Shown here piece by piece: positions 44,725-53,516 of a stretch of 64,000 nt of DNA. The stretch lies in the NCBI GenBank assembly GCA_007753675.1, contig CP036432.1, positions 1,834,394-1,898,393 on the forward strand. Direction: 5' to 3'. The stretch comes from Stieleria magnilauensis (lineage in GTDB: Bacteria > Planctomycetota > Planctomycetia > Pirellulales > Pirellulaceae). Both the position numbers and the translations under genes were made by a program. The notes beneath the pieces were generated by a model that was given only the letters and a program-made list of their open reading frames with translations, was not told the origin of the DNA and searched no databases. How positions within the stretch are numbered: position 1 is the stretch's first letter; every line of letters begins with the position of its first letter.

Positions 44725-45645
44725 TTGGTGGTTTTCCGGAACAAGCTGTATCTGATCGGCGGGCGTCGGGTGAACCCGGTCGACGTCTACGACCCCGCGA
44801 CGAACACGTGGACGGCGAAGTCAAAGACGCCGTTGGAACTGCACCATTTTCAAGCCGTGGTGGTGGGCGACGCGATCTACTTGATGGGGGCGATGACGGG
44901 GCCGTACCCCAACGAAACGCCGCTCGAAAAGATCGTCGTCTATTATCCCGATGAAGACCGTTTTGATTTCGTGCATGGTGTTCCTGAGAGTCGGCGTCGC
45001 GGCGGTGCCGGAGCGGTCTACCATGACGGCATGATCTATCTGGTCGGCGGCATCACCAACGGACACATCGACGGTTTCCAGCCTTGGCTGGATCGATACG
45101 ATCCGGTGACCGGCGATTGGGACGTTCTCGCCGATGCGCCCCACGCGCGGGATCACTTTCAAGCCGTCGTCTCAGGCAACCGTCTCTATTCGATCGCGGG
45201 CCGAACGACGTCAAAAGCGACTAACGAGGTGTTCAGCCGTGTCGTGGCGCCGGTTGATGTTTACGATTTTAAAACCTCCCGTTGGCTTCCCGAATCCGAA
45301 TGCCCAGTCCTTCCGACGCCGCGGGCAGGCAACATGGCCACCGTCTGGCAAAATGAAGTGATCGTCGGCGGGGGTGAGACGACACAGAAAACGGCGCACA
45401 ACGACGTCGAAGCCTTTGACACGGTGTCGGGCACGTGGAGGTCATGGCCCGAACTCAATCGCGGACGTCACGGTTCGGGATTCGCGATTGTGGGCGAATA
45501 CGTTTACACTGCGTCTGGATCGGGCAACCGCGGAGGGTCGCCGGAGTTGACGTCGATTGAACGATTGGAATTGCCGGTCGCGAAACCCGCCCCGTCATCC
45601 AGCACGACCCATCGGGGGCGACTCCGAACAGCCACGGCGGACTGA
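44725..45645 (+). CDS. Kelch-repeat protein, reading frame open upstream into the glycosidase end
   Basis: The Kelch sequence has repeated VVVGDAIYLMGAM, YHDGMIYLVGGI and NRLYSIAGRTT segments and NEVIVGGGET, each a four-stranded blade with the typical gly-rich turn; about five to six blades are visible. The nominal TTG start at 44725 cuts the first blade: matching sequence (RRQWETIDAIGSPTARHEATLV) lies upstream in the same frame, which is open from 44587 with no ATG, GTG or TTG in between. A ribosome site is not seen. It lacks a signal peptide of its own. This suggests it is expressed as a fusion with the preceding glycosidase through -1 slippage, or that the gene is split by an error. Confidence 0.6.
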   Translation: MVVFRNKLYLIGGRRVNPVDVYDPATNTWTAKSKTPLELHHFQAVVVGDAIYLMGAMTGPYPNETPLEKIVVYYPDEDRFDFVHGVPESRRRGGAGAVYHDGMIYLVGGITNGHIDGFQPWLDRYDPVTGDWDVLADAPHARDHFQAVVSGNRLYSIAGRTTSKATNEVFSRVVAPVDVYDFKTSRWLPESECPVLPTPRAGNMATVWQNEVIVGGGETTQKTAHNDVEAFDTVSGTWRSWPELNRGRHGSGFAIVGEYVYTASGSGNRGGSPELTSIERLELPVAKPAPSSSTTHRGRLRTATAD

Positions 45646-45734
45646 TCCATTCAAATTGCAATCGCTTGGTACTCGCGCCCTGCTGAGGCGGTGCGGGTGC
45701 GAGAATCTTCCTCCTAACCTTGTTGTGATCGGGT

Positions 45735-46850
45735 ATGAAACGACGTCTCTTCTTGACCACGTTACAGTCACTCATCGCGTCCAATGTTGCGGTGCTGCTG
45801 TGCCTCACCGGTTCCCCTTCAGGTTCGGTCGCAAGTGGCCAAGAAACAGGGGACGCCGCCTTGCAACATGTGAACGATCCCGACGCCAGTGATCCCCTCG
45901 ATTCGGGCGTCTTCCGTTGGCGCGTCGGACCTCCGTTTCTGCAGGTCGACGCCCAGCGTTTGCCGGCATCACCGGAGCATCCCTGGCTGGCGGTCAAAGA
46001 TCCCAGCATCGTGCGTTACGCCGACCGTTGGCATTTGTTTTGCACGTTGCGGAAACGCAAATCGGGCGACGGTCGGATTCGAATCGGATACCTTTCCTTT
46101 GCCGACTGGGCCGATGCCAAGGAGGCCGACTGGAGCGTGTTGGACTTGACGATGGGCTACCACGGGGCGCCGCAGATTTTCTATTTCCAGCCGCATCGCA
46201 AGTGGTACCTGATCTATCAGGCCAGCGATGACACCCGCGGCTTGAAATACGGCCCCTGTTTTTCCACCAACGATTCGATCGATCAGCCCGACCGTTGGAC
46301 GCGTCCCGAACCACTGTATGTCGTCAAAGACGGCGCCAAAGCGGGATTGGATTTTTGGGTCATCTGTGACGATGCCAAGGCACACCTGTTCTTCACGTCG
46401 CTCAACGGTCAGATGTGGCGGGCCGAAACTTCACTCGCTGATTTCCCCAATCGCGGATGGTCGGATCCCCAAGTGGTCTTGCAAGCCGACATCTTCGAAG
46501 CCAGTCACACGTACGCGATCCAAGGACGACAATTGTATTTGACGGTGGTCGAAGCCCAAGCCGGCCGCAGGCGTTATTTCAAGGGCTTCGTCAGCGACCG
46601 GTTGGACGGAACCTGGAAGCCGTTGGCGGCAAGTCAGCAAAAGCCGTTGGTCTCACCGATCAACGTGGTCAATCAAGACCAATCGTGGGCGACCTCGTAC
46701 AGCCACGGCGAACTGATTCGCAGCGGCTACGACCAGCGATTAGAAGTCAACCCCGATGATTTGCAATTGTTGTTCCAAGGAGCCAACGACAAGGAGTACC
46801 AACGCGGCAATTACGGCGACATCCCCTGGCGGCTGGGAATTCTAAAGTAG
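45735..46850 (+). CDS. GH62 alpha-L-arabinofuranosidase
   Basis: The 371-residue protein has a signal peptide (SLIASNVAVLLCLTGSPSGS) and the five-bladed propeller of GH62. Catalytic-type residues are D89 in KDPSIV (base), D206 in AGLDFWVICDD and E255 in FEASHTY (acid), with APQIFYFQPHRKWYLIYQ, SPINVVNQDQSWATSYSHGELIRSGYDQ and GDIPWRLGIL also matching. GH62 enzymes remove arabinose side chains from arabinoxylan or arabinan, so the protein acts in the periplasm or outside the cell. It follows the Kelch frame and precedes the propeller-type sensor kinase. Confidence 0.95.
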   Translation: MKRRLFLTTLQSLIASNVAVLLCLTGSPSGSVASGQETGDAALQHVNDPDASDPLDSGVFRWRVGPPFLQVDAQRLPASPEHPWLAVKDPSIVRYADRWHLFCTLRKRKSGDGRIRIGYLSFADWADAKEADWSVLDLTMGYHGAPQIFYFQPHRKWYLIYQASDDTRGLKYGPCFSTNDSIDQPDRWTRPEPLYVVKDGAKAGLDFWVICDDAKAHLFFTSLNGQMWRAETSLADFPNRGWSDPQVVLQADIFEASHTYAIQGRQLYLTVVEAQAGRRRYFKGFVSDRLDGTWKPLAASQQKPLVSPINVVNQDQSWATSYSHGELIRSGYDQRLEVNPDDLQLLFQGANDKEYQRGNYGDIPWRLGILK

Positions 46851-46967
46851 CGACGCTCGCCAGAGCTGGACGTTCAGGATGGTTTGATTTGGCAGAATGA
46901 CACGGGGCAGAATAATGTTCTGACCGCTCCGAAGCGCGGAGCCAAAATCCGACGGCTCCCATCACTC

Positions 46968-47070
46968 TGCCTTCCCCATCATTCTGCCTTCCCCATCATT
47001 CTGCCTTCCCCATCACTCTGCCTTCCCCATCACTCCGCCTTCCCCATCGTTTTGCCCCCATCGTTTTGCC
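46968..47070. repeat. tandem 17-bp repeat CATCAYTCTGCCTTCCC
   Basis: At least five near-identical copies of CATCAYTCTGCCTTCCC run from about 46977, degenerating into CATCGTTTTGCC at the end. A CTAACCG heptamer repeat (four copies) follows at about 47150-47177. No gene is seen between 46851 and 47170. Confidence 0.85.
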
Positions 47071-47170
47071 ACCCCGTTTCGCCGAGGCCACCGTCTGGTG
47101 ACACCCACTACCGCCCATCAGCCAGTCATCGTCCGCTCGTCGCTTTCACCTAACCGCTAACCGCTAACCG

Positions 47171-47830
47171 CTAACCTCCAACCGCATCTTCCTGCAGCAA
47201 TCGAACGACCGGCGATGTCTCGCTCGCCGACTCGGACTCTTCGAATTCCGTGATTTCCATGAACGACACACGGGCGCGATTGACGATGGCCACACTCATC
47301 TGTTGCGGGCTCTCGGGCGACTCGGCATCGATGACGCTGGCATCGGCCACCGGAAAGAAGTCGCGGTTGGCGTGCAAGAATTCTTTGACGGTTTTGTTGC
47401 TCGTCATGTGCAACCGTCCCCGCACGATCCAACGATCGATGGCCACCACGGCCTGGAACAGTTGCAGCGCACGCCGACTGCCGATCCGTTTCTCAGCAGC
47501 CTCGTGATGGTTGCCCGCGATGCCCGCAATCATGATTTCGGGTTTGCGGACCTTGACGCTGTCGACGTGGTCGATCTTCTGGCCGCGGCGAAGCAGGCTG
47601 GCGTTGGTGCATTCCATGTAACCGCTGATCGACTGGTTCATCTCGTCGGACATCCGTCGCCCGCCCAAGTCGCAATCGGCATGAATTTCAAAACCGGTCG
47701 TCAGCAGACGAATGGCCGTCGCCGGCCTCTCATCGGTCTTCCGCACCAGCGACTGGCACACACTCAAGTTTTTTAAAAGCTCAGCTACATCGTCCATCGG
47801 AGCGCTCATCCAAGTTGATTCGGTGTTCAT
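47171..47830 (-). CDS. unknown cytoplasmic protein
   Basis: The 219-residue product is hydrophilic and lacks a signal or membrane helix. Alternating beta- and helix-like segments (ALQLFQAVVAIDRWIVRGRLHM, TVKEFLHANRDFFPVADASVI) suggest a compact domain, and the C-terminal 50 residues are acidic. MNTEST (47830) or MSAPMDD (47809) could be the start. I do not recognise a family. It is isolated between the arabinofuranosidase and the sensor kinase, on the other strand. Confidence 0.6.
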   Translation of the reverse strand: MNTESTWMSAPMDDVAELLKNLSVCQSLVRKTDERPATAIRLLTTGFEIHADCDLGGRRMSDEMNQSISGYMECTNASLLRRGQKIDHVDSVKVRKPEIMIAGIAGNHHEAAEKRIGSRRALQLFQAVVAIDRWIVRGRLHMTSNKTVKEFLHANRDFFPVADASVIDAESPESPQQMSVAIVNRARVSFMEITEFEESESASETSPVVRLLQEDAVGG

Positions 47831-48166
47831 CGGACCGCGTTGCTGATCTGACGCCAGCGCATCAGAAAAACAGCGGGTATGGCTTCAATTAGGTCATCGC
47901 TTCACCTCTCCGATCCGCAAAGCGTCAAAAATAGGGGCCAGCCTCACCGCGCCGGGCTAGCGTTTCCACCAAAATGTGAATAACCCGCAAGACAACGAGC
48001 GTGGATGCGGGGGGAGTGTCCTCCCCGACCGAGACGCATGATCTTAGTGGGGGCCACAGTCGGTTCTGGTGCGGGGGCGAGCCGGTCGACGCGACCGCTG
48101 AGGTGGTTTTGGCGGGGATTGTTCACTACAACAGGGCTTGCCCCGTCCCCGTAGGGTCGCCAGAAA
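47831..48166. other. divergent intergenic region, no gene seen
   Basis: This 336-base gap between the divergent starts at 47830 and 48167 must contain promoters for both genes, but I could not identify boxes with certainty. It includes GC-rich segments (GGGGGCCACAGTCGG, GGGGCGAGCCGGTCGACG) and no clear ORF. Confidence 0.4.
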
Positions 48167-51100
48167 ATGCGTCGCTTCCTCCGACTTTTCTTGTTTTCGC
48201 TCATCGCGTCCCTGTTCGCGATCAGTGGACTTGCGCAGCAACCGGCACCGATCGCGCGACCATGGCAAGTCGTCTCGTTCTTCGATGATGCCCAGTTGGC
48301 AGAGAAGTCGGTCACGCATGCCGACGTTGCGGCCGATGGATCGGTTTGGCTCGCCGTTTCCGACGGGCTGTATCATTACGACGGGTATCGCTGGAAACGT
48401 TACACCACCGCAGACGGTCTTCCTAGCAACTACGTTCGCTGTGTGTTGGTTGCCGACGATGGCGCACTCTGGGTCGGGACTGACCGTGGCGCAGGCCGGT
48501 TTGACGGTGAAACGTTTGATGGCAGCACGCTGCAAGGTCAATTGGCCGGCCCCAGCATCCGCCGCATCGTTGAAGACAGTGACGGGTCACTGTGGTTTTG
48601 TTGCGACCAGTGGCCCAAGGGCGATGTCACCGCCGGCCTGACCCGCATGCAAGACGGACAGTTCACCACCTGGCGTCAGAGCGACGGGTTGCCCAGCAGC
48701 TACACGTCCGACTACGTCCGAGTCACCAGCGGCCAACAATTCGTCTTGACCAACCAAGGCCTTGCCGAATTCACCGACGACGGTTTCCGGCAACCGCTCA
48801 AGGATGCCGGGCTGTGGGAACAAGACACCTACATCTGGTCCATGGTCGAGAGTGCCCGACACGGATTGATCGTCTCCACCGATGATCATTTCTTTCAATT
48901 CAAAGACGGATCGTGGCGTCGCATCCCCAATCAGATCGCGGACCTGGAACAACCGAAACTGGTCGCCACCCGAGACGGCGAAGTCTTCACCTGCACGCCG
49001 GGACGGGGACCGGTGATCTATCGTTGGGTCGGCGGCGGTTGGGAGAAAACGTCTCGCCAGTTGACGGACGTCACCGGTGGCAACAATTACCTATTCGAAG
49101 ACGACCAGGGTGCGGTCTGGATCGCCGGCTCGGAACGCCTGCTCCGCTGGAACCGAGGTGAACCGGAGTGGCAGCTGCATCAAGATGTCGGCGGACCGGT
49201 CCATCGAGACACACAGGGCGGAGTCTGGTTCAAACAGATTCAAGGCGGTTTGGTGCGTTGGGCTTCGGATCGACCGACGCACTACCGCGACCTTTCCGAA
49301 CCGATCTACGAAGACTCCCAAGGCGTGCTCTGGTCGGCGTCCGAAAAGGGTCTTTATCGATGGGACCACGGTCGTCTCCAGCAGGTTGATCTGGCAGACC
49401 ACATCAAGCCGAAGCTGCTGGGGATCGACGGCCGCGATGTGGTCTGGCTCTCAGCAACAGACACCGATCGAAACCGATTCGTGATCGGGATCGCCGGCGA
49501 CCAGATGTACGTCAAAGACATTTCGCATTTTCAAGATCGGGTTCGTGTGAGTCGCTCCTATGCCGACCCGCGTTCAGGGATTTGGGCAATCCTGGGCGCG
49601 AACAACTTTCCGCCGTTTCAACTGGTGCACTGTGATCCCGAATCGATCACCCCGATTGCGCTACCGAACCGGGCTCAGATCAGTCATCCGCCGAATGTGA
49701 CAGCGTTGGCCGACGGCTCGGTTTTTGTGTCGGGATTTTTTGGGCTGATGCGGACGACCGATTTAGGTGCGAACTGGACCGAAGTCCCGATGCCGTCCTC
49801 GGCCTTGGGCAAGATTCGCGTGCTCGGCGGAGAAGCGTGGGTGCAATGTCGCGGCGACTTGGGCGGTCAAGCCGCGTTGGCGCGGTTCCGCGACGGCGAG
49901 TGGGAAATAATGTTTGATCGTCAAGGCAAGATCGTCGGTCAAAACGGAAGGAAACAATTGTTCGCATCGTCACAAGGCAAAATCGAAGTGCTGACCGCGG
50001 GCGTGGAAGAACTGCCGCCGCCGATCGCCACCACGCCGTTCGAAACCCGCGTGTCAAGCGTCGTCGCGGGAGACTCCGGTGAGCTGTGGGTGGGGGTAGG
50101 CACGCGTTGCTATCGCTATCGGTCCGATGCCGATGCGCCGGAAACTGAAATCATTGACGGCGATCAAACGCTCGGTGAAGACGAAACGCTGCGGTTACGT
50201 GTCCGTGGTTTGGAACGGTTCAAACCGAAGCAACAGAATCGGTATTTCCGTGTCTCCACTCGCGTCGACGACCATGATTGGACGCCCTTTGAAACGCTCG
50301 ACGAAGAGATCGTCTTTCCGACCTTGCCGCTGGGCGAACACCGCGTGCAGGTGCGGGTTCAGGATGCCGCGGGCCAAATCGATCCGACACCCGCCGTGTT
50401 CCGCTTCAGCGTTCTACCGGTGCCGCTGCAATCGAGAGCCTGGTTCAAACCAGTCGTGGCTATCGGTTTTGTGTCCATTCTCGCCTTGGCGCTGCTGGCA
50501 TTCTTCAATTGGGCCAGGGTTGGAAAAATGGCTCGCGATCTGGAGCGTCAAGTCGCCCTCAAGACCAATCGAGTGGTCGCCAGCGAGCGGGAATTCCGGC
50601 TGCTGTTCGAAGACTCACAAGACGCGATTTGTTTGTTCGCCGATGATGGGACGTTGCAAAGTTGCAACGGTGCCGGGACAGAGCTGTTGGGCAAGCAAGA
50701 AAACGCGACCACTCATCTGCGGACGCTGTTTGTGGACCTAGACGAAGCGGATCGGTTTGAGACGGAGTTGCGGAAAACCAATCATCTGCGCGGCAGCCGC
50801 TTTCGAATGCAAACCCTCGATGGGAAACCGTTTGACGCGATCGTGTCGGTCAATACGCGAACCGACGCCGCCGGAAAGCAGAGCGGGCATCAAGTCATCA
50901 TTCGTGACATCTCCACGCTCGTCGATCTCCAGCAACAGCTTTCGGAGACCAAGAAGATGGAAGCGGTCGGCCGCATGGCCGGTGGCATCGCACATGACTT
51001 CAACAACTTCCTGGCGGTCGTGATGTACGGCGCCGAGTTTGTCCGAATCAGTGCCAAGGGCGACCCGGCGGTGGATCAAGGCGTTCAGATGATCTTGGAC

Positions 51101-52090
51101 GCCGCCGAACGCGGACGAAACCTGACCGGCCAGATCCAAACCTTCAGTCGCGCGTCGACGAACAAGATGGACATCGTCAAGACGGACAAGGTGCTCGAGG
51201 GAATCGAACCGCTGCTGCAAGGCGTCGTCGATTCGTCGGTCGCGGTGGAGTATCACGTCACCGAAGGACTTGACAACATTCGCGCCGATGTCAGCCAACT
51301 GGAACAGATCTTCGTCAATCTGGCGATCAACGCCTCCCACGCGATGCCCGATGGCGGAACGCTGAGCATCCATGCGTCCAACGCGGACGTTACCGAAGAA
51401 CAATTGCCGGAACTGAATCTCGATGTTCCCGGTCCCTATGTCGTCATCGAAGTTGTCGACACCGGTCACGGTATGGACGCGGCGACCTGTGAACGAATCT
51501 TTGATCCTTTCTTCACGACCAAACCGCACGGCCAAGGAACCGGGCTGGGGCTGGCAATCGTCTACGGCATCGTCCGACAGTTCCGCGGCCAGATCTCGGT
51601 GGACAGCCAGCCCGGTCGCGGGACGCGGTTCAAGATCTTCCTTCCAGCCACCAAAGAACACAGTGACGAACCGGCCACCGAATCCGCCGGCCAGGATCCC
51701 ACCCAAGGCAGCGAGACGATCTTGTTGGTCGAAGACGAACAGGCGATCCGTGATCTGGCGTGCCGGTCGTTGCGACATTACGGGTACCGTGTCGTCGGCG
51801 CCGTCGACGGTTTGGATGCCAAACACAAGATCGAAACCGGTGGCGAGTTTGATCTGGTGATTTCAGACGTACTGATGCCTGGAATGACCGGGACGGCGTT
51901 GTTGACGTGGCTCCGCAAGTCGCGGCCGGATATGCCGATCCTGCTGATGACCGGTCACGCCGACGGTGGCCCCGATCAGGCGATGGACCAACTCGACGTG
52001 CCCTGTTTAAAAAAGCCGTTTCTTCCGGCGGCGTTGGCCGCGCAAGTCCGTCAATTGCTCGACGGTCGGTTGGCTCCGACCTCCTCTTGA
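48167..52090 (+). CDS. hybrid two-component sensor kinase with periplasmic propeller
   Basis: The 1307-residue protein has a signal peptide (LFLFSLIASLFAISGLAQQ). Two-component regulator propeller blades follow (repeats such as YTTADGLPSNYVRCVLVADDGALWVGTD and DGSLWFCCDQWP), then a Y_Y_Y-like domain (PLGEHRVQVRVQDAAG). A membrane helix sits at about 758-784 and a PAS region near 800-930. The HisKA segment has H943 in GGIAHDFNNF. The HATPase region has the DTGHGMD and GTGLGLA boxes, and a C-terminal receiver has the DLVISDVLMPG acceptor Asp. It lacks the AraC output of classic glycan-sensing HTCS proteins, so it must pass phosphate onward. The adjacent arabinofuranosidase points to arabinan or xylan sensing. 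Confidence 0.95.
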   Translation: MRRFLRLFLFSLIASLFAISGLAQQPAPIARPWQVVSFFDDAQLAEKSVTHADVAADGSVWLAVSDGLYHYDGYRWKRYTTADGLPSNYVRCVLVADDGALWVGTDRGAGRFDGETFDGSTLQGQLAGPSIRRIVEDSDGSLWFCCDQWPKGDVTAGLTRMQDGQFTTWRQSDGLPSSYTSDYVRVTSGQQFVLTNQGLAEFTDDGFRQPLKDAGLWEQDTYIWSMVESARHGLIVSTDDHFFQFKDGSWRRIPNQIADLEQPKLVATRDGEVFTCTPGRGPVIYRWVGGGWEKTSRQLTDVTGGNNYLFEDDQGAVWIAGSERLLRWNRGEPEWQLHQDVGGPVHRDTQGGVWFKQIQGGLVRWASDRPTHYRDLSEPIYEDSQGVLWSASEKGLYRWDHGRLQQVDLADHIKPKLLGIDGRDVVWLSATDTDRNRFVIGIAGDQMYVKDISHFQDRVRVSRSYADPRSGIWAILGANNFPPFQLVHCDPESITPIALPNRAQISHPPNVTALADGSVFVSGFFGLMRTTDLGANWTEVPMPSSALGKIRVLGGEAWVQCRGDLGGQAALARFRDGEWEIMFDRQGKIVGQNGRKQLFASSQGKIEVLTAGVEELPPPIATTPFETRVSSVVAGDSGELWVGVGTRCYRYRSDADAPETEIIDGDQTLGEDETLRLRVRGLERFKPKQQNRYFRVSTRVDDHDWTPFETLDEEIVFPTLPLGEHRVQVRVQDAAGQIDPTPAVFRFSVLPVPLQSRAWFKPVVAIGFVSILALALLAFFNWARVGKMARDLERQVALKTNRVVASEREFRLLFEDSQDAICLFADDGTLQSCNGAGTELLGKQENATTHLRTLFVDLDEADRFETELRKTNHLRGSRFRMQTLDGKPFDAIVSVNTRTDAAGKQSGHQVIIRDISTLVDLQQQLSETKKMEAVGRMAGGIAHDFNNFLAVVMYGAEFVRISAKGDPAVDQGVQMILDAAERGRNLTGQIQTFSRASTNKMDIVKTDKVLEGIEPLLQGVVDSSVAVEYHVTEGLDNIRADVSQLEQIFVNLAINASHAMPDGGTLSIHASNADVTEEQLPELNLDVPGPYVVIEVVDTGHGMDAATCERIFDPFFTTKPHGQGTGLGLAIVYGIVRQFRGQISVDSQPGRGTRFKIFLPATKEHSDEPATESAGQDPTQGSETILLVEDEQAIRDLACRSLRHYGYRVVGAVDGLDAKHKIETGGEFDLVISDVLMPGMTGTALLTWLRKSRPDMPILLMTGHADGGPDQAMDQLDVPCLKKPFLPAALAAQVRQLLDGRLAPTSS

Positions 52091-52245
52091 ATCTTTTTTG
52101 CGAAGATTTGGTCGTCCCGATGGCGACCGTTGGTTCCATCGAAGCACCATGAATCGACGCATTCAAGGCTCCATCGTCGCTCTGACCGGGCAACGAGCGA
52201 TCTATGCTTCCGCAGATGTTTGTAACGTACACCTGCGGGGTTCCC

Positions 52246-53025
52246 ATGAGTCGTCTATCCGTCATCCTGGTCGCGTTTCTGTTCGTCGATTGCGGTCTTG
52301 CCCAGGCGCAATGGTTTGGCAATCGCTCTCGGGGGATGCGTTCCGGACGTGCCACCCGAGGACACGCCAGTGCCACCGTGCCCAACAAGTATCAGACGCC
52401 GTACCCCACCTCCACCCGTGGCATCAGCATCGGTGTGTTCAGCTATCCCGATTACAACCATCCGCGTCCCGGCGCGTTTGATCCCTACCGGTTCGACAAC
52501 TACGTCTACGATCCCTATCGATTCGGCAGCTTTGAAGCACCGGATCTGTTGAACGATCCCTACTTTCGCGAGCGGCACCGATACGACAGTCATTTCCCGG
52601 GTCGGCGGAAGCCGCCGTTGGTGATGCAAACGCCGCAGGTGGAATTCGCAACTCCGTCACCGCGAAACCCGTGGCTATACAAAGGCAGCCCGGAAGCGCT
52701 GCGGCATCCGGCGTCGCGCAGTCTTTCGCCGACCGAGTCGGCCTCCCAGCGACTGATCACCAGTCTGTCGGCGATGGAAGACGGAGAAGCATGGATCGAG
52801 TTTTTGGCTCCGGACCGCGTCGACGACTTGGTTGCCCAGGGTGACACCCCCGAACTGCGAGAACTGCTTTCGCACTACGACGGGATTCTCAACAGCCCGG
52901 CGTTGAAATCCATCGCCACCGCGGCCGGATTCGAAGCGACCCGGCGGCTGCTGCAACAGCAAGTCGAATCAGCCAACGAATCAACGCATTCCCCCAGCGA
53001 CCTTCTGCCGACACCCCAGATCTAA
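52246..53025 (+). CDS. secreted protein of unknown function
   Basis: From ATG 52246 the product is 259 residues with an export segment (MSRLSVILVAFLFVDCGLAQAQ). The mature part has repeated Asp/Tyr/Pro-rich stretches (NHPRPGAFDPYRFDNYVYDPYRF) and then a helical C-terminal domain. I do not recognise a family. Position 43 gene-free bases after the sensor kinase may mean a shared role but no overlap exists. The start at 52204 would place a charged lead before the signal peptide and was not used. Confidence 0.65.
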   Translation: MSRLSVILVAFLFVDCGLAQAQWFGNRSRGMRSGRATRGHASATVPNKYQTPYPTSTRGISIGVFSYPDYNHPRPGAFDPYRFDNYVYDPYRFGSFEAPDLLNDPYFRERHRYDSHFPGRRKPPLVMQTPQVEFATPSPRNPWLYKGSPEALRHPASRSLSPTESASQRLITSLSAMEDGEAWIEFLAPDRVDDLVAQGDTPELRELLSHYDGILNSPALKSIATAAGFEATRRLLQQQVESANESTHSPSDLLPTPQI

Positions 53026-53516
53026 GCACCATCCGCATCGTTGGTGTCCAGGCTTCAGCCGCCCCTTCCAAACGCAAGGCGTGCCACCCCCGCGTCCGTC
53101 ACACGATTGAGCAGCCACCCCACCGAAAAAGGTACAAACATTGCGGGTAGGAAGAAGTGGTGCAATCGCTATGCTCTCCGTTGACCACCAGCGAAGTGTT
53201 TCTTGTTAGCGGCAGGGCGCAAGCCCTCCGGTTCACCATCGTTACCGAAACACCGGAGGGCTCGCGTCCTACCGCTAAAAAATGCTTCAAAGCGTTGCCC
53301 GGAGCGTGTCGAATCAAATCGCGCCCGAGCCTGGGGTCGACGAAATTTCGGGCCGTGCTTCCCGGAGGTGGCACTGCGCTAACCTCCGCCGACTCGCTGG
53401 GGTAAGCCTTCCAGCACGTGGCGTAAGCCGGTGGCGGGTGGCGTCGTTGCGTTGACCACATCGGCCGGCAAGGGAAACACAAGCACCAACGTTTCAATCA
53501 AATAGGCCGGCGGCCG
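53026..53516. repeat. intergenic with family C and A repeat copies
   Basis: A partial family C unit (TTGGTGTCCAGGCTTCAGCC) lies at 53040-53065 and a complete family A palindrome at 53206-53278, ending with GCTTCAAAGCGTTGCC at 53284-53299. No gene is seen in the stretch. Confidence 0.8.
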
